DNA of 55,158 nucleotides from Candidatus Eiseniibacteriota bacterium (GTDB taxonomy: Bacteria > Arandabacterota > Arandabacteria > JAGLYR01): assembly GCA_023132135.1 (NCBI GenBank), contig JAGLYR010000046.1, positions 1 through 55,158 on the forward strand, given 5' to 3'. Below are positions 1-7,782 of this stretch, one piece after another (within the stretch, counting starts at the first letter, position 1; the number at the start of each line of letters is the position of its first letter). The notes under the pieces are model-generated. The model made no database searches and was not told where the DNA came from. It saw only the letters and a list, made by a program, of their open reading frames with translations. Position numbers and translations under genes: made by a program.

Positions 1-34
1 CTCGCAGCCCATGGACCGGTACCGCAGCAGAAAC

Positions 35-53
35 CTGGTGAGAAATGCAGGCT
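35..53 (-). repeat. Dispersed repeat, GGTGAGAAATGC type
   Basis: This copy reads CTGGTGAGAAATGCAGGCT and overlaps the stop codon of the methyltransferase gene. Related copies lie at 1721-1738 (degenerate), 2139-2157, 24754-24805 (an inverted pair) and 55091-55106. All are at gene ends or between genes. Its function is unknown. Confidence 0.5.
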
Positions 54-735
54 ACTTGTCGACGCAGCATGCGGCAACGATGAAATCGCCCCAGGGGAGT
101 CGCGCTCCTTGCCCGAGCCATTCCAGCGGACGGGCCGCAAACCGCGGCCATGTGAACGCGACGGCTCGCACTCTGGGCTTCCCGTAGGGAGCCAACCATT
201 CACGAATGGACCCGACCGTCGGCATTTCCGCGTTTGCGAAGATGGGCGTTCGCCGGAGTCGCCGGCGAAGCCCGAGGAGGGAGTTCCGGTTCAGGGCCCC
301 AAGGACAAGAACGCCTCCGGGGCGTGTGCAGCGCGCCATCTCCTCCAGAACCGGATGGAGGTCCGCCACGAATTCGAGGACCGTGATCCCCGCCACCACA
401 TCGAATGACGCGGATGGAAAAGGGATCTCGGCAGCATCCGCCACCAGAAACCCCGCCCCTTCGATTCCCTTGCCGCGGGCAACGCTCACCATGGCGGGCG
501 AGCAATCGAGGCCGGTCACGAGGAATCCCTCCCCGGCGAAGAACCGGCTCCAGTGCCCGGTGCCTGAGCCGACCTCGAGAAGATGGATCCCGCCCGAAGG
601 AGAAGGCAGGAATTCGCTTACTGCCCGTTTCTCGATACGGTCATACAAGGCGCCTATGGTGGTGTCGTACCAGCGGTCGTAGGAGCCCGCAATGGAATCG
701 AAATCGAAGCGACTGACGCGCAAGGAAAAGGACAT
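52..735 (-). CDS. Class I SAM-dependent methyltransferase
   Basis: The 227-residue protein has the layout of a class I (Methyltransf_11/25-like) SAM methyltransferase. The SAM-binding loop LLEVGSGTGHW lies near residues 52-62. An acidic strand end (LDCSPAMV) follows, then VADAAEIPFPSASFDVV, which matches the post-motif II segment, and a motif III region near RPGGVLVLG. There is no signal peptide or membrane segment, so it should be cytosolic. The substrate cannot be inferred: the C-terminal half, which sets specificity, has no signature I recognise. It stands alone, facing the same way as the DUF5320-like pair upstream of it. No clear Shine-Dalgarno precedes the ATG at 735, but the N-terminal DSIAGSYDRWY motif is typical for the family and supports this start. 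Confidence 0.85.
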   Translation of the reverse strand: MSFSLRVSRFDFDSIAGSYDRWYDTTIGALYDRIEKRAVSEFLPSPSGGIHLLEVGSGTGHWSRFFAGEGFLVTGLDCSPAMVSVARGKGIEGAGFLVADAAEIPFPSASFDVVAGITVLEFVADLHPVLEEMARCTRPGGVLVLGALNRNSLLGLRRRLRRTPIFANAEMPTVGSIREWLAPYGKPRVRAVAFTWPRFAARPLEWLGQGARLPWGDFIVAACCVDK

Positions 736-742
736 GAGAACC

Positions 743-766
743 AGTCCCTAGTCCGGAGTCCCTAGT
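743..766. repeat. Direct repeat AGTCCCTAGT x2
   Basis: Two copies of AGTCCCTAGT (743-752 and 757-766) are separated by CCGG, just upstream of the methyltransferase start. This is a short low-complexity repeat with no visible coding or promoter role. Confidence 0.5.
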
Positions 767-819
767 TCCAAGTCCAAGGAAAAGAGCATTGGAAGCGGTG
801 CTTCGTACCACGTGGTTTT

Positions 820-853
820 CTGGAGGAACGCATGGTCCGGCGTTCCTCCAGAA
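820..853 (-). terminator. Hairpin 3' of the zinc-ribbon gene
   Basis: Perfect 13-bp arms (TCTGGAGGAACGC at 820-832 and its complement at 841-853) flank an 8-nt loop, beginning 10 bp after the minus-strand stop at 863. No U-tract follows on either strand, so it is not a classical intrinsic terminator. It may instead be a transcript-stabilising 3' stem. Confidence 0.45.
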
Positions 854-862
854 CGGTTCTCC

Positions 863-1096
863 TTATTGACGCGTCATCCGGGCGCCGCACTTCGGACACT
901 CGACTTGAGTACAAGGAACACCGAGCTGATGGGACCCAGTCGCCCCGCAGGCTGGGCACACACAATTCCCTCCAGCACCGCCACCAGAGCCTCCCATTCG
1001 TCCTCCACCACCACCTCTTCCCTGTCCCCCTCCTCCGCCACGCCCTGTTCCGGGGCCTCCGCCCCCCATCGGCCCGGTTCCATCCCCCCTTGGCAT
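863..1096 (-). CDS. Small Gly-rich protein with C-terminal zinc ribbon
   Basis: A 77-residue protein starts at an ATG at 1096, with GGAG a few bases upstream. It opens MPRGDGTGPMG, the same signature as the neighbouring DUF5320-like protein. A long Gly/Arg/Met-rich stretch follows, then a C-terminal zinc-ribbon-like tail with two Cys pairs (CPACG and CPKCG) plus two further cysteines (NCVC and PCTQ). The longer open frame upstream of this start lies inside the next gene and is not used. It is probably co-transcribed with the upstream gene, 13 bp away. In other genomes such proteins sit beside metal-cofactor or redox genes, but nothing here shows the partner. The role is unknown; a small metal-binding protein is the most one can say. 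Confidence 0.7.
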   Translation of the reverse strand: MPRGDGTGPMGGGGPGTGRGGGGGQGRGGGGGRMGGSGGGAGGNCVCPACGATGSHQLGVPCTQVECPKCGARMTRQ

Positions 1097-1109
1097 AGTA
1101 AAATCTCCT

Positions 1110-1511
1110 TTACTTGTCGGATTTGCCGCTCGCGGCTTCCAGCTCTTCCATCCGCTTCCGAAGTCCCTGGAGCTCGCTCTCCAGAAACTCCGCCTGCGCC
1201 CGGAGGGCTTCCTTTTCCTGATCCGGGGACGGTTGAACCTGTGGCCCCGGCCCGTAGGCCGGGCTTCCGTAGCTCCACCCTTCCGGTGCCCAACCTGGAG
1301 CGCCCATGGCAGCGTACCCGCGGCCCCAACCTCGGCCCCAGCCGCCACCTCGGCCAAAACCGCCACCTCTACCAAAACCGCCGCCTCTGCCAAAACCGCC
1401 GGCCGGCCCTGGGTTCATGAATCCGGGAACCCCGTATCCCGCACAGTAGCCTGCACCCCGGCCTGTCATCGGTCCCATTCCCATCGGTCCTGTTCTATCG
1501 CCTCTTGGCAT
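1110..1511 (-). CDS. DUF5320-like protein
   Basis: This 133-residue protein begins MPRGDRTGPMGMGPMTGRG, the hallmark of DUF5320-type proteins. It continues with aromatic/Gly/Arg repeats (FGRGGG three to four times, residues ~40-62). It ends with a charged coiled-coil helix (EKEALRAQAEFLESELQGL onward), which probably mediates oligomerisation. The ATG at 1511 is chosen over an upstream GTG because it has GGAGGTG at good spacing and because the family begins MPRGD. No enzymatic motif is present. The family is often found near nitrogenase-accessory-like or iron-sulfur assembly genes, but no such neighbour exists here. Function is unknown. Confidence 0.8.
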   Translation of the reverse strand: MPRGDRTGPMGMGPMTGRGAGYCAGYGVPGFMNPGPAGGFGRGGGFGRGGGFGRGGGWGRGWGRGYAAMGAPGWAPEGWSYGSPAYGPGPQVQPSPDQEKEALRAQAEFLESELQGLRKRMEELEAASGKSDK

Positions 1512-1815
1512 TGTAATCACCTCCTGTCCTGTATCACAAAGCACAGCCCGTGCCAACGGGTGGCCCCCACACCAAGGATGAAGTCTACCAATTGATACAT
1601 AATGCTTTACAGCACTCCGAGGAGCAACACTTCAAGGAGAAGCGGTGGCCATGGTTGCAGAAGATGGTTGCGCTACTGCAACTGCTGTTGCACAACTGCA
1701 ATCCCATGTCGTCGCCCCACCTGCTGAGAAACGCAGGCCAAACGGGATCATGCTCTGACCAGCTCCGGGCCGAGCCCAAGGGGAGGGTCGAAGGGTAGGA
1801 TTCTGAGAAGATCTG

Positions 1816-1844
1816 TTGACGCACTGCAGGAGATGTGATAGAAT
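1816..1844 (+). promoter_or_regulatory. Sigma70-type promoter
   Basis: A -35 TTGACG (1816-1821) and -10 TAGAAT (1839-1844) are separated by exactly 17 bp. A TG lies one base before the -10 (TGA-TAGAAT, an extended -10). Transcription should start near 1851, inside the inverted repeat GTCACC-ACG-GGTGAC. It would drive a transcript of about 215 nt ending at the terminator at 2041-2069. Confidence 0.65.
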
Positions 1845-1860
1845 CCCTTTGTCACCACGG

Positions 1861-2013
1861 GTGACGACAAATGTTCAGACAATTGCCAATGTGGCGAGAC
1901 GGCAACGGCAACCAGCCGGCAGCTGGTATGTTGACAACATCACGATTCAGGTCAACGAAGCTACCGCTGCAGACGAAACCTCCTGGGGTGGCGTCAAGGC
2001 GATGTACCGCTAG
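1861..2013 (+). pseudogene. 3' tail of a lost secreted-protein gene, or a 50-aa ORF
   Basis: The frame ends with the segment WYVDNITIQVNEATA followed by TSWGGVKAMYR and a TAG stop, 27 bp before a strong terminator. From memory, a terminal TWG.(I/V)KA.YR motif after a DNI.I beta strand resembles the C-termini of secreted proteins in Eisenbacteria-like genomes. That comparison is inference. The only plausible internal start is a GTG at 1861, about 10 nt from the predicted transcription start and without a Shine-Dalgarno. Either the 5' part of a larger gene has been deleted up to a promoter, or this is a very short leader peptide. Confidence 0.4.
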
Positions 2014-2040
2014 ATTGTTTCCTGTAATACGCTCAGCAGC

Positions 2041-2069
2041 AGAGGCAGCCCTTCGGGGCTGCCTCTTTC
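2041..2069 (+). terminator. Intrinsic terminator
   Basis: A perfect 11-bp stem (AGAGGCAGCCC paired with 2056-2066) is closed by a UUCG tetraloop and followed by a pyrimidine run TTCTC. This is the strongest intrinsic terminator in the window, oriented for plus-strand transcription from the promoter at 1816. Confidence 0.85.
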
Positions 2070-2163
2070 TCATCCGCCCCTCCGGATTCACGGATATCCC
2101 CTGTCACCGGGAGGACTTGTGCTCTTCGCTCACTCGCGCTGGTGAGAAAGCAGGGCAGGAGTG

Positions 2164-3261
2164 TCAGCGCCCTTTCAACCTGTCGAGCAGATTCCCCGGC
2201 ACCTGATCGAGCTTCTTGATTCCTCGCCACGCATGGCGGATCTGGCTCAACAGTTGTCCGGTCACGCCGCTCGGATCATAGGCCTTCAGAAGAGCGTACA
2301 GCATAACAGGATTGAACCGCCGTGGCCAGAACGCCAGATAGCGGCCTTCCCACGAGGTAGGACCGAATTGTACCTTGAACTGGTAGAGAGGCTTGTATCG
2401 ATGAAAGTACCCCAGACGGTCGAACGCGAGATTCAGTGCCATCTCTATGATGCGGCTTTGGCTCGGATCATCCACGTGCTCGCTGGCGAGAGGGGCCGTA
2501 CCGAGAGTAGCCATCGTGTACCCCTGTTCCTTCAGGAGCCGGAAGGATTCGGCAATCAACAACTGGTTCGTGCCACGCAGCGTCTTCTCCTTGCGGCGCA
2601 TCAGATCGAAATAGATGCCGTTTCTCGCATAGACGGGGGTGCATACTACGAAGGCTTCAACCTGGTCAGCTAGTAGAACCAGGAAATACTTCCGCTCTCC
2701 CGGATCCGCAAGACCCGGCTCACCTATCATGAACGCGAACTCACCCGAGCCCTTGAATTTCATCCAGGCCGCTGAGAGATCCTCCATTTGCTTCTCCCAA
2801 TCCGGCCTCCGCCCCGCAAGCGGACAATACTCGACTACGGTCAAGCCGTGCTTCCTCGCACTCCTGCTGTCGTTACGCAGATCCTTGAACTTGCCACCCG
2901 CCCACGACAGCTTGCCCAGCTCGAAGATCGGCTCCTCGCCGATCTTGATCATGCCGAAGCCCAGCTCTTCAAGGATCCCCATGCAGCGATCCGTGACAGC
3001 CTGGAAGCAGCACCGCCATTTCTGCGCAGTGCAGAACTGCCTGAATTCAGCAATGAACTCGCGGAGGTTGCAAGGGTCACACACTGCGTCACCCGCGGCC
3101 AACACAACGTTGGCACGGACCACATATGCGATCACTCCATCAATTCCGGAGGGCGAGAAGAAGTATGACTTGTCACTGCGGAGGATGCTGTACGACTGGG
3201 ATTGATAGGCGTAGCGCTTCAGGTATTCGAGGACTCGCTGCTCTTCGTCTTCAGGCCTCAT
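2164..3261 (-). CDS. DUF2156 (MprF C-terminal-like) protein
   Basis: A 365-residue protein of the DUF2156/LPG_synthase_C family, the GNAT-like aminoacyl-transferase fold at the C-terminus of lysyl-phosphatidylglycerol synthases. Typical features are the N-terminal segment SILRSDKSYFFSPSG, the GDAVCDP strand, the ARKHGLTV region and LRGTNQLLIAESFRLLKEQG, with the closing FKVQFGPTSWEGRYL. No membrane domain is fused, so it resembles the stand-alone soluble forms. It is the last gene of the RND operon, suggesting a link to envelope lipid modification or drug resistance. I prefer the ATG at 3261, with GGGAG 8 nt upstream. A GTG at 3345 would give 393 residues and a 4-bp GTGA overlap with the previous gene, and is a real alternative. 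Confidence 0.8.
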   Translation of the reverse strand: MRPEDEEQRVLEYLKRYAYQSQSYSILRSDKSYFFSPSGIDGVIAYVVRANVVLAAGDAVCDPCNLREFIAEFRQFCTAQKWRCCFQAVTDRCMGILEELGFGMIKIGEEPIFELGKLSWAGGKFKDLRNDSRSARKHGLTVVEYCPLAGRRPDWEKQMEDLSAAWMKFKGSGEFAFMIGEPGLADPGERKYFLVLLADQVEAFVVCTPVYARNGIYFDLMRRKEKTLRGTNQLLIAESFRLLKEQGYTMATLGTAPLASEHVDDPSQSRIIEMALNLAFDRLGYFHRYKPLYQFKVQFGPTSWEGRYLAFWPRRFNPVMLYALLKAYDPSGVTGQLLSQIRHAWRGIKKLDQVPGNLLDRLKGR

Positions 3262-3341
3262 GACCCCCACTCCCTTTCTCCGGATCAGCTGCCCGAGAGA
3301 AACGAACAAGATCTCTTCCGTACCTTCTCTCTTTACACCTC

Positions 3342-3638
3342 TCACCCTTCGCAGGCATCATCAAGCGTCCAACACATTGCCGTGATCCCCTCATACTTGA
3401 CCTTCTGATTGTGCTTCCGCGCCCCATCCATGACCGCCGTCGCGATCTCATCCTGCGCTGCAAAGAACAGCGCGCTGTTGTGTCCCGGCCACACATGCGT
3501 CCCCAGCCTCGGGTGGCCCTTGGCGGGTTTCCCTCGGACCTCACGCCAGTGCGTGTAGGCCGAGATCTGCAGATCTTCCAGCAATTCCATCACTTTGTCC
3601 TCGACACCTATGTAGTAGGTCACAAAGAGCATCTTCAT
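3342..3638 (-). CDS. PG0541-type PII-like transporter-associated protein
   Basis: A 98-residue protein resembling the PG0541 family of small PII-like proteins encoded next to RND transporters. Visible family features are the beta strand MLFVTYYIG, the helix DKVMELLEDLQI, the THWREVRGKP loop, HLGTH-like PRLGTHVWPGHNSALFF and the closing GITAMCWTLDD. Such proteins are cytosolic trimers thought to sense a metal or small ligand; the ligand here is unknown. The ATG at 3638 has GGGAG 8 nt upstream and overlaps the pump's stop as ATGA, implying translational coupling. It lies between the pump and the DUF2156 gene, and a role in modulating pump activity is inferred from position. Confidence 0.8.
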   Translation of the reverse strand: MKMLFVTYYIGVEDKVMELLEDLQISAYTHWREVRGKPAKGHPRLGTHVWPGHNSALFFAAQDEIATAVMDGARKHNQKVKYEGITAMCWTLDDACEG

Positions 3639-6600
3639 CTTCTGTCTCCCGCAAATCGCTTCAGGCGAGCCTCGAAGATCGCATAGATCGTCGGGACCAG
3701 AATCAGTGTGACCAGGCTGGAGACCAACAACCCTCCGATGATCGTGATTCCCAGTGGCCGCCACACTTCGGAACCTTCATGACGCGACAGGGCCAGCGGG
3801 AGGACGCCAAACATCGTGGTAAACGCTGTCATGAGCACCGGCCGGAGACGGTGCCTCCCGGCGACGCGTACCGCTTCGCCGAGCTCCAGACCGCGCGAGC
3901 GGAGGATATTGGTGTAATCCACCAGGACGATGGCGTTTTTCACCACGATTCCCATCAGCATGATGATACCAACGAAGGAAACGAGACTCAAGGTCGTTCC
4001 GGTCACGAAGAAGGCCCACAGGACCCCCACCAGCGCAAACGGGATGGCGAACATCACCACGAAAGGATCCAGGAACGACTCGAACTGCGATGCCATCACC
4101 ATGTAGACCAGAGCAATGCCCAGAATGAGCAGGAACAGCAGATTACTGAAGGCCTTCCGCTGCTCTTCCACCTCGCCGCCGAATTCCACTGCAACATCCG
4201 GAGGGATTTCAATGCCGGCCAACTCGCTGCGGATGTCTGCCACCACCTCTCCAAGCGCTCGACCGTATAGACCTGCGTCCACCCTGACCACCCGTTCCCT
4301 GTTCTCACGAAAGATCACGGTTGGGCTGGCACCCTCTTCGATAGAGGCGACGTTTTTCAGTCGCACGTTCAGGCCGGTGAGAGAGGGGACGACGAGATTC
4401 TCAATATCCTCGATAGTCTGTCGCTTCTCGGCCGCTGCGCGTAGAAGGATCCCGTACTCCTCCCCGCCCTCACGGAATGTCGTCGCCTCCACACCGTAGA
4501 TCTCCGAACGGAGCGCCTGTCCGATGATGGCCGCATTGAGCCCGAGCCTTGCGGCCTTTTCTCGATCAATGACAACGTGGAACTCGGCCCGCTTCTCGCC
4601 GCGACGGATGCGCGCGCCCGTCGCTCCCGGAGTGCGCTTGACGATCCCCTTGATCTCCTCCGCAAGCTGATTGGCCACCGCCATGTCATGGCCCCTCACC
4701 TCAATTGAGATGGGTTTGGCCCCGGCAAAGAGAGCGGACTGCAGAATGCTACCGGTGCCAATGTCCATTTTTGCGATGCCGGGGATCTTCTCCAACTCCC
4801 GACCCAGCTGGTGAGCGATTTCCTCCGAGGATCGCCTCCGGCATTTGCGGTCGACCAGCTTGACAGCACCGCTAACGACGTGGGGGCCATCCTCCCTCCC
4901 CATCAGGGACAGGATCCCCATTTCCTCCTGGCCCACCATGGTGTAATAGTTCACCATCTCGGGAATGTCCTCCTGCAAGAGGGCTTCGATCCGTTCTGCC
5001 ATCTCCTCGGAGTGTTCAATTCGAGTTCCCGGTGTCAGCTCCACTGTGAACTGGATATCACCCGTGTCACTGGTAGGCAGGAACTCTGTTTTCATGAGAG
5101 TCACCAGTGACAGCGAAGCGCCAAGAACGATGACCGCTGCCGAAACTGTGAGCCTCTTGTGAGCAAGAACCCACCCCAGCGCCCGGCCGTAGGCTTCCTC
5201 AAGGGCAACAAAGCCTCGTTCGCTCGTCCGGAAGAACCTGTTCCAGAGTCCCTCACGGGTGTCCGCGCGCCGGAGAAGAAATGAGGAAAGCATCGGGGTC
5301 AGTGTTTGGGATGCAAAGAAGGATGTCAGCACTGTCACGATGACGATGAAAGCCAGCTGCTTGAACATGGTGCCAATGAGACCCGTAGCGAACATCATCG
5401 GGGCGAAGACGGCTACTACGGTCAGCGCCGAAGCCATGACCGCTAGCCCCACCTCGGAGGCGCCAAAGGCAGCCGCCTCCCGAGGGCGCTCACCCTCCTC
5501 CGTGTGGCGGGTGATATTCTCCAGCACCACGATGGCATCATCTACCACCATCCCGATCACCACAGCGAGACTCATCAACGACACCATGTTGAGCGTGTAG
5601 TTGTAGAGGTGCAGAACCAGGAAAGCCATGATTACCGAGAAGGGAATTGCCAGGGCGATAATCACGCTCGCTCGGAATCTCCTCAAGAACGCGAAGACGA
5701 CCAAGACCACAAAGATCCCGCCGTAGACCACTGCCTCGCTCAGGTTGCGGATGGATCGCGTGATGAACTCCGCCCCGTCGATGATCTCGACGATCTCGAT
5801 GTCGGAGGGGAGCGTTTGCCGGAGCTCCGCCATCCGGGCTCGGCACGAGCGGGCCACCTCAACGGTGTTCGCGCCGGATTGCTTCAGGATGATCATGACT
5901 ACACCCGGGCGACCGTTGGCCCTGGCTGTCATGGTCGGTTCCTTGAAACCGTCCGACACCTCCGCAACATCCGCCAAGTGGATCACCCTGCCTCCACTCT
6001 GCCCCACAATGAGCCGACGGATCTCGGAGACGTCCGCGAATTCCCCGGGAAGGCGGACCATGTATTCGGTGCGCCCGATCTTGATACTACCGGCGGGGAT
6101 ATTGACATTCTCCGCTGCCAGGACCCCGGCGATCTGTGTGTACGGAATTCCGTAGGCTGCCATCCGATTCGGCTGGAGAGTCACCTGGATCTCACGTTCC
6201 ACCCCTCCCAGGACAATCAAAGAACCGACGCCGGGAATCTGCTTCAAGGCTTCGCCGACGTTGTCCTTCATGATCCTCCGGAGACCTCCGTAGCTCTCGT
6301 CCGCCGCGGCTCCGTAGACCAACACCGGCATCATCGCTGTGTTCATTTTCAGGATCGTGGACCGCTGGATGTCACTCGGGAGATCATTCGTGACTAACTC
6401 AAGGCGGTCGCGGATCTCGTTGCTGACCTCGTCCAGATCCGTCTGCCAATCGAATCGGGCCGTGACAGCAGAGACGTTGTCACGAGAGGCGGAGCTAATG
6501 TCCCTCAGATTGCTCACGGTCGAGACCGCGTCCTCGATCACTTCCGTGACCCTGCTTTCCACATCGTTGGGTCCAGCACCCGGGTAGAGTGTTATGATTG

Positions 6601-6736
6601 TGATTGCCGGCAACTCGATTTCCGGGTAGAGGTCGACCGGAAGACGCAGAAGGGACACCATGCCAAAGAGCATCAGAGCAAGGAAGAGCATGAGAACAGT
6701 GACCCTGCGGTGGACCGCGAACTCGGGAAGATTCAT
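3635..6736 (-). CDS. RND efflux pump, HAE1-type inner-membrane permease
   Basis: A 1033-residue AcrB/MexB-class (ACR_tran) proton-driven drug efflux permease. It begins MNLPEFAVHRRVTVLMLFLALM, then TM1 and the first periplasmic porter domain (LPVDLYPEIELPAI). TM4 carries VVDDAIVVLENI, the paired Asp proton relay of the hydrophobe/amphiphile branch. A second periplasmic half and mirror TM set follow, with the late motif GIVVKNAIVLVDY. Length is normal. It forms a tripartite complex with the adaptor and TolC-type channel encoded just upstream. Start and stop both overlap neighbours by 4 bp (ATGA), so the subunits are translationally coupled. The substrate is unknown: probably lipophilic compounds rather than metals. 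Confidence 0.95.
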   Translation of the reverse strand: MNLPEFAVHRRVTVLMLFLALMLFGMVSLLRLPVDLYPEIELPAITIITLYPGAGPNDVESRVTEVIEDAVSTVSNLRDISSASRDNVSAVTARFDWQTDLDEVSNEIRDRLELVTNDLPSDIQRSTILKMNTAMMPVLVYGAAADESYGGLRRIMKDNVGEALKQIPGVGSLIVLGGVEREIQVTLQPNRMAAYGIPYTQIAGVLAAENVNIPAGSIKIGRTEYMVRLPGEFADVSEIRRLIVGQSGGRVIHLADVAEVSDGFKEPTMTARANGRPGVVMIILKQSGANTVEVARSCRARMAELRQTLPSDIEIVEIIDGAEFITRSIRNLSEAVVYGGIFVVLVVFAFLRRFRASVIIALAIPFSVIMAFLVLHLYNYTLNMVSLMSLAVVIGMVVDDAIVVLENITRHTEEGERPREAAAFGASEVGLAVMASALTVVAVFAPMMFATGLIGTMFKQLAFIVIVTVLTSFFASQTLTPMLSSFLLRRADTREGLWNRFFRTSERGFVALEEAYGRALGWVLAHKRLTVSAAVIVLGASLSLVTLMKTEFLPTSDTGDIQFTVELTPGTRIEHSEEMAERIEALLQEDIPEMVNYYTMVGQEEMGILSLMGREDGPHVVSGAVKLVDRKCRRRSSEEIAHQLGRELEKIPGIAKMDIGTGSILQSALFAGAKPISIEVRGHDMAVANQLAEEIKGIVKRTPGATGARIRRGEKRAEFHVVIDREKAARLGLNAAIIGQALRSEIYGVEATTFREGGEEYGILLRAAAEKRQTIEDIENLVVPSLTGLNVRLKNVASIEEGASPTVIFRENRERVVRVDAGLYGRALGEVVADIRSELAGIEIPPDVAVEFGGEVEEQRKAFSNLLFLLILGIALVYMVMASQFESFLDPFVVMFAIPFALVGVLWAFFVTGTTLSLVSFVGIIMLMGIVVKNAIVLVDYTNILRSRGLELGEAVRVAGRHRLRPVLMTAFTTMFGVLPLALSRHEGSEVWRPLGITIIGGLLVSSLVTLILVPTIYAIFEARLKRFAGDRR

Positions 6737-7782
6737 CGCTCGCTCCTTCCCGAGGAAACCACTTGCACTTCACAACCATCTTGCACGAGGGTTTTTCCAA
6801 CCACGATAACCGTGTCTCCCTCGGCCAGGCCCGTCAGGATCGCTACGTTCTCCGCGTAGGAACGCCCGACCTCCACATCGGATCGTTGAGCCTCGCCTTC
6901 CACAACCTTGAAAACGTAGTAGATACCTGTCCCTACTTGCCGGATCAGGCCGTCCCTGGGAAGCAATAAGGCGGGCTCTTCGCCGACCGAGATCGACACA
7001 TCCGCAAACATGCCGACCCTCAGCGATCTCTCCGGGTTTGCAACCCTGATCTCGACCTCCGCAGTTCGTGTTCTCTCGTCGACCGAGGGCTCGATACGAA
7101 AGACCTCGCCCGTGAAGGAACGTCCGGGATAGGCGTCCACCCTAAGCGTAGCCGCCTGCCCTGCCTGAAACTCCGGGATGTCCACCTCCGGAACGGAAAC
7201 GACCACGTTCACGGTGTCTACCTGCTCCAGTCGAAGAAGAGCCGGACTTCCCGCGGGCCCTGGAAACAGGGTGAAAACCTCGCCCTCCTCCAGATATTTC
7301 TCCGTCACCACGCCGGCGAACGGAGCCCGAACCCGAGTGCTCGCCAGCACAAGCTCGTATCCAGCCTTCGCCCCTTGGTGGGCAGCATCAACTTGATCGA
7401 AGGCCTGCTGGGTCACCACCCCCTTGTCAAAGAGGGACCTCATGCGCTTCCAGTCCTTCTCCAAGGCTGTCAATTGCGCTGCAGCCTGGGTGAGCTGCTC
7501 TCCTCCCATCTCAACCAGCAGTTCCCCGCCATCGACCACGTCGCCAACCTCCACCATCATCCTTTCCACCTTCCCCGGCATCGCTGCCCCGAGGGAAGCC
7601 TGACGCCAAGGCCGGATGCTTCCGGAGACGGAGATTGAGCGCTCGATCTCTTCCGCTACCACACTGACGACCTCGACCGCAATCGCTTCCGGGCGAGCAA
7701 GGTCATCCGACTTCTCGCCGCGCCCACACCCTCCCACGGTCAGGAGAATGAGCCAAGAGATGATCTGCCTGTTCCTGTTCAT
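6733..7782 (-). CDS. RND periplasmic adaptor (membrane fusion) lipoprotein
   Basis: A 349-residue HlyD/AcrA-type adaptor. The N-terminus is a lipoprotein signal with a lipobox-like TVGGC, giving lipidated Cys19. The lipoyl-like half GKVERMMVEVGDVV follows, then an alpha hairpin (QLTALEKDWKRMRSLFDKG to QQAFDQVDAAH), the second lipoyl half (VRAPFAGVVTEKYLEEGE), a beta barrel and a membrane-proximal domain. It bridges pump and outer-membrane channel. The start at 7782 is taken from the signal sequence and the 4-bp ATGA overlap with the tolC-like gene; a longer open frame upstream lies within that gene. The helical hairpin is short, typical of pumps with a compact adaptor. Confidence 0.92.
   Translation of the reverse strand: MNRNRQIISWLILLTVGGCGRGEKSDDLARPEAIAVEVVSVVAEEIERSISVSGSIRPWRQASLGAAMPGKVERMMVEVGDVVDGGELLVEMGGEQLTQAAAQLTALEKDWKRMRSLFDKGVVTQQAFDQVDAAHQGAKAGYELVLASTRVRAPFAGVVTEKYLEEGEVFTLFPGPAGSPALLRLEQVDTVNVVVSVPEVDIPEFQAGQAATLRVDAYPGRSFTGEVFRIEPSVDERTRTAEVEIRVANPERSLRVGMFADVSISVGEEPALLLPRDGLIRQVGTGIYYVFKVVEGEAQRSDVEVGRSYAENVAILTGLAEGDTVIVVGKTLVQDGCEVQVVSSGRSER

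Larger units (their letters stand above)
1512..2163. other. Gene-poor interval with decayed gene tail
   Basis: This 650-bp stretch has no intact gene I would defend. It contains a strong plus-strand promoter (1816-1844), an inverted repeat GTCACC-ACG-GGTGAC at the expected transcription start (1851-1865), the 3' tail of a lost coding sequence ending at 2013, a strong terminator (2041-2069) and two degenerate copies of the GGTGAGAAA-type repeat (1721-1738 and 2139-2157). A plus-strand open frame at 1550-1798 is noted but not called. Confidence 0.6.

Noticed and set aside
1528-1556. Possible minus-strand promoter TTGGCA-17-TACAGG for the DUF5320-like gene
   Set aside because: The -10 is poor and the implied start would fall within or just before the Shine-Dalgarno.
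1550-1798. An 82-residue plus-strand frame (DEVYQLIHNALQHSEEQH...)
   Set aside because: Its first part looks protein-like, but there is no Shine-Dalgarno or promoter, and the tail includes a dispersed repeat copy; it may be a relic but cannot be supported.
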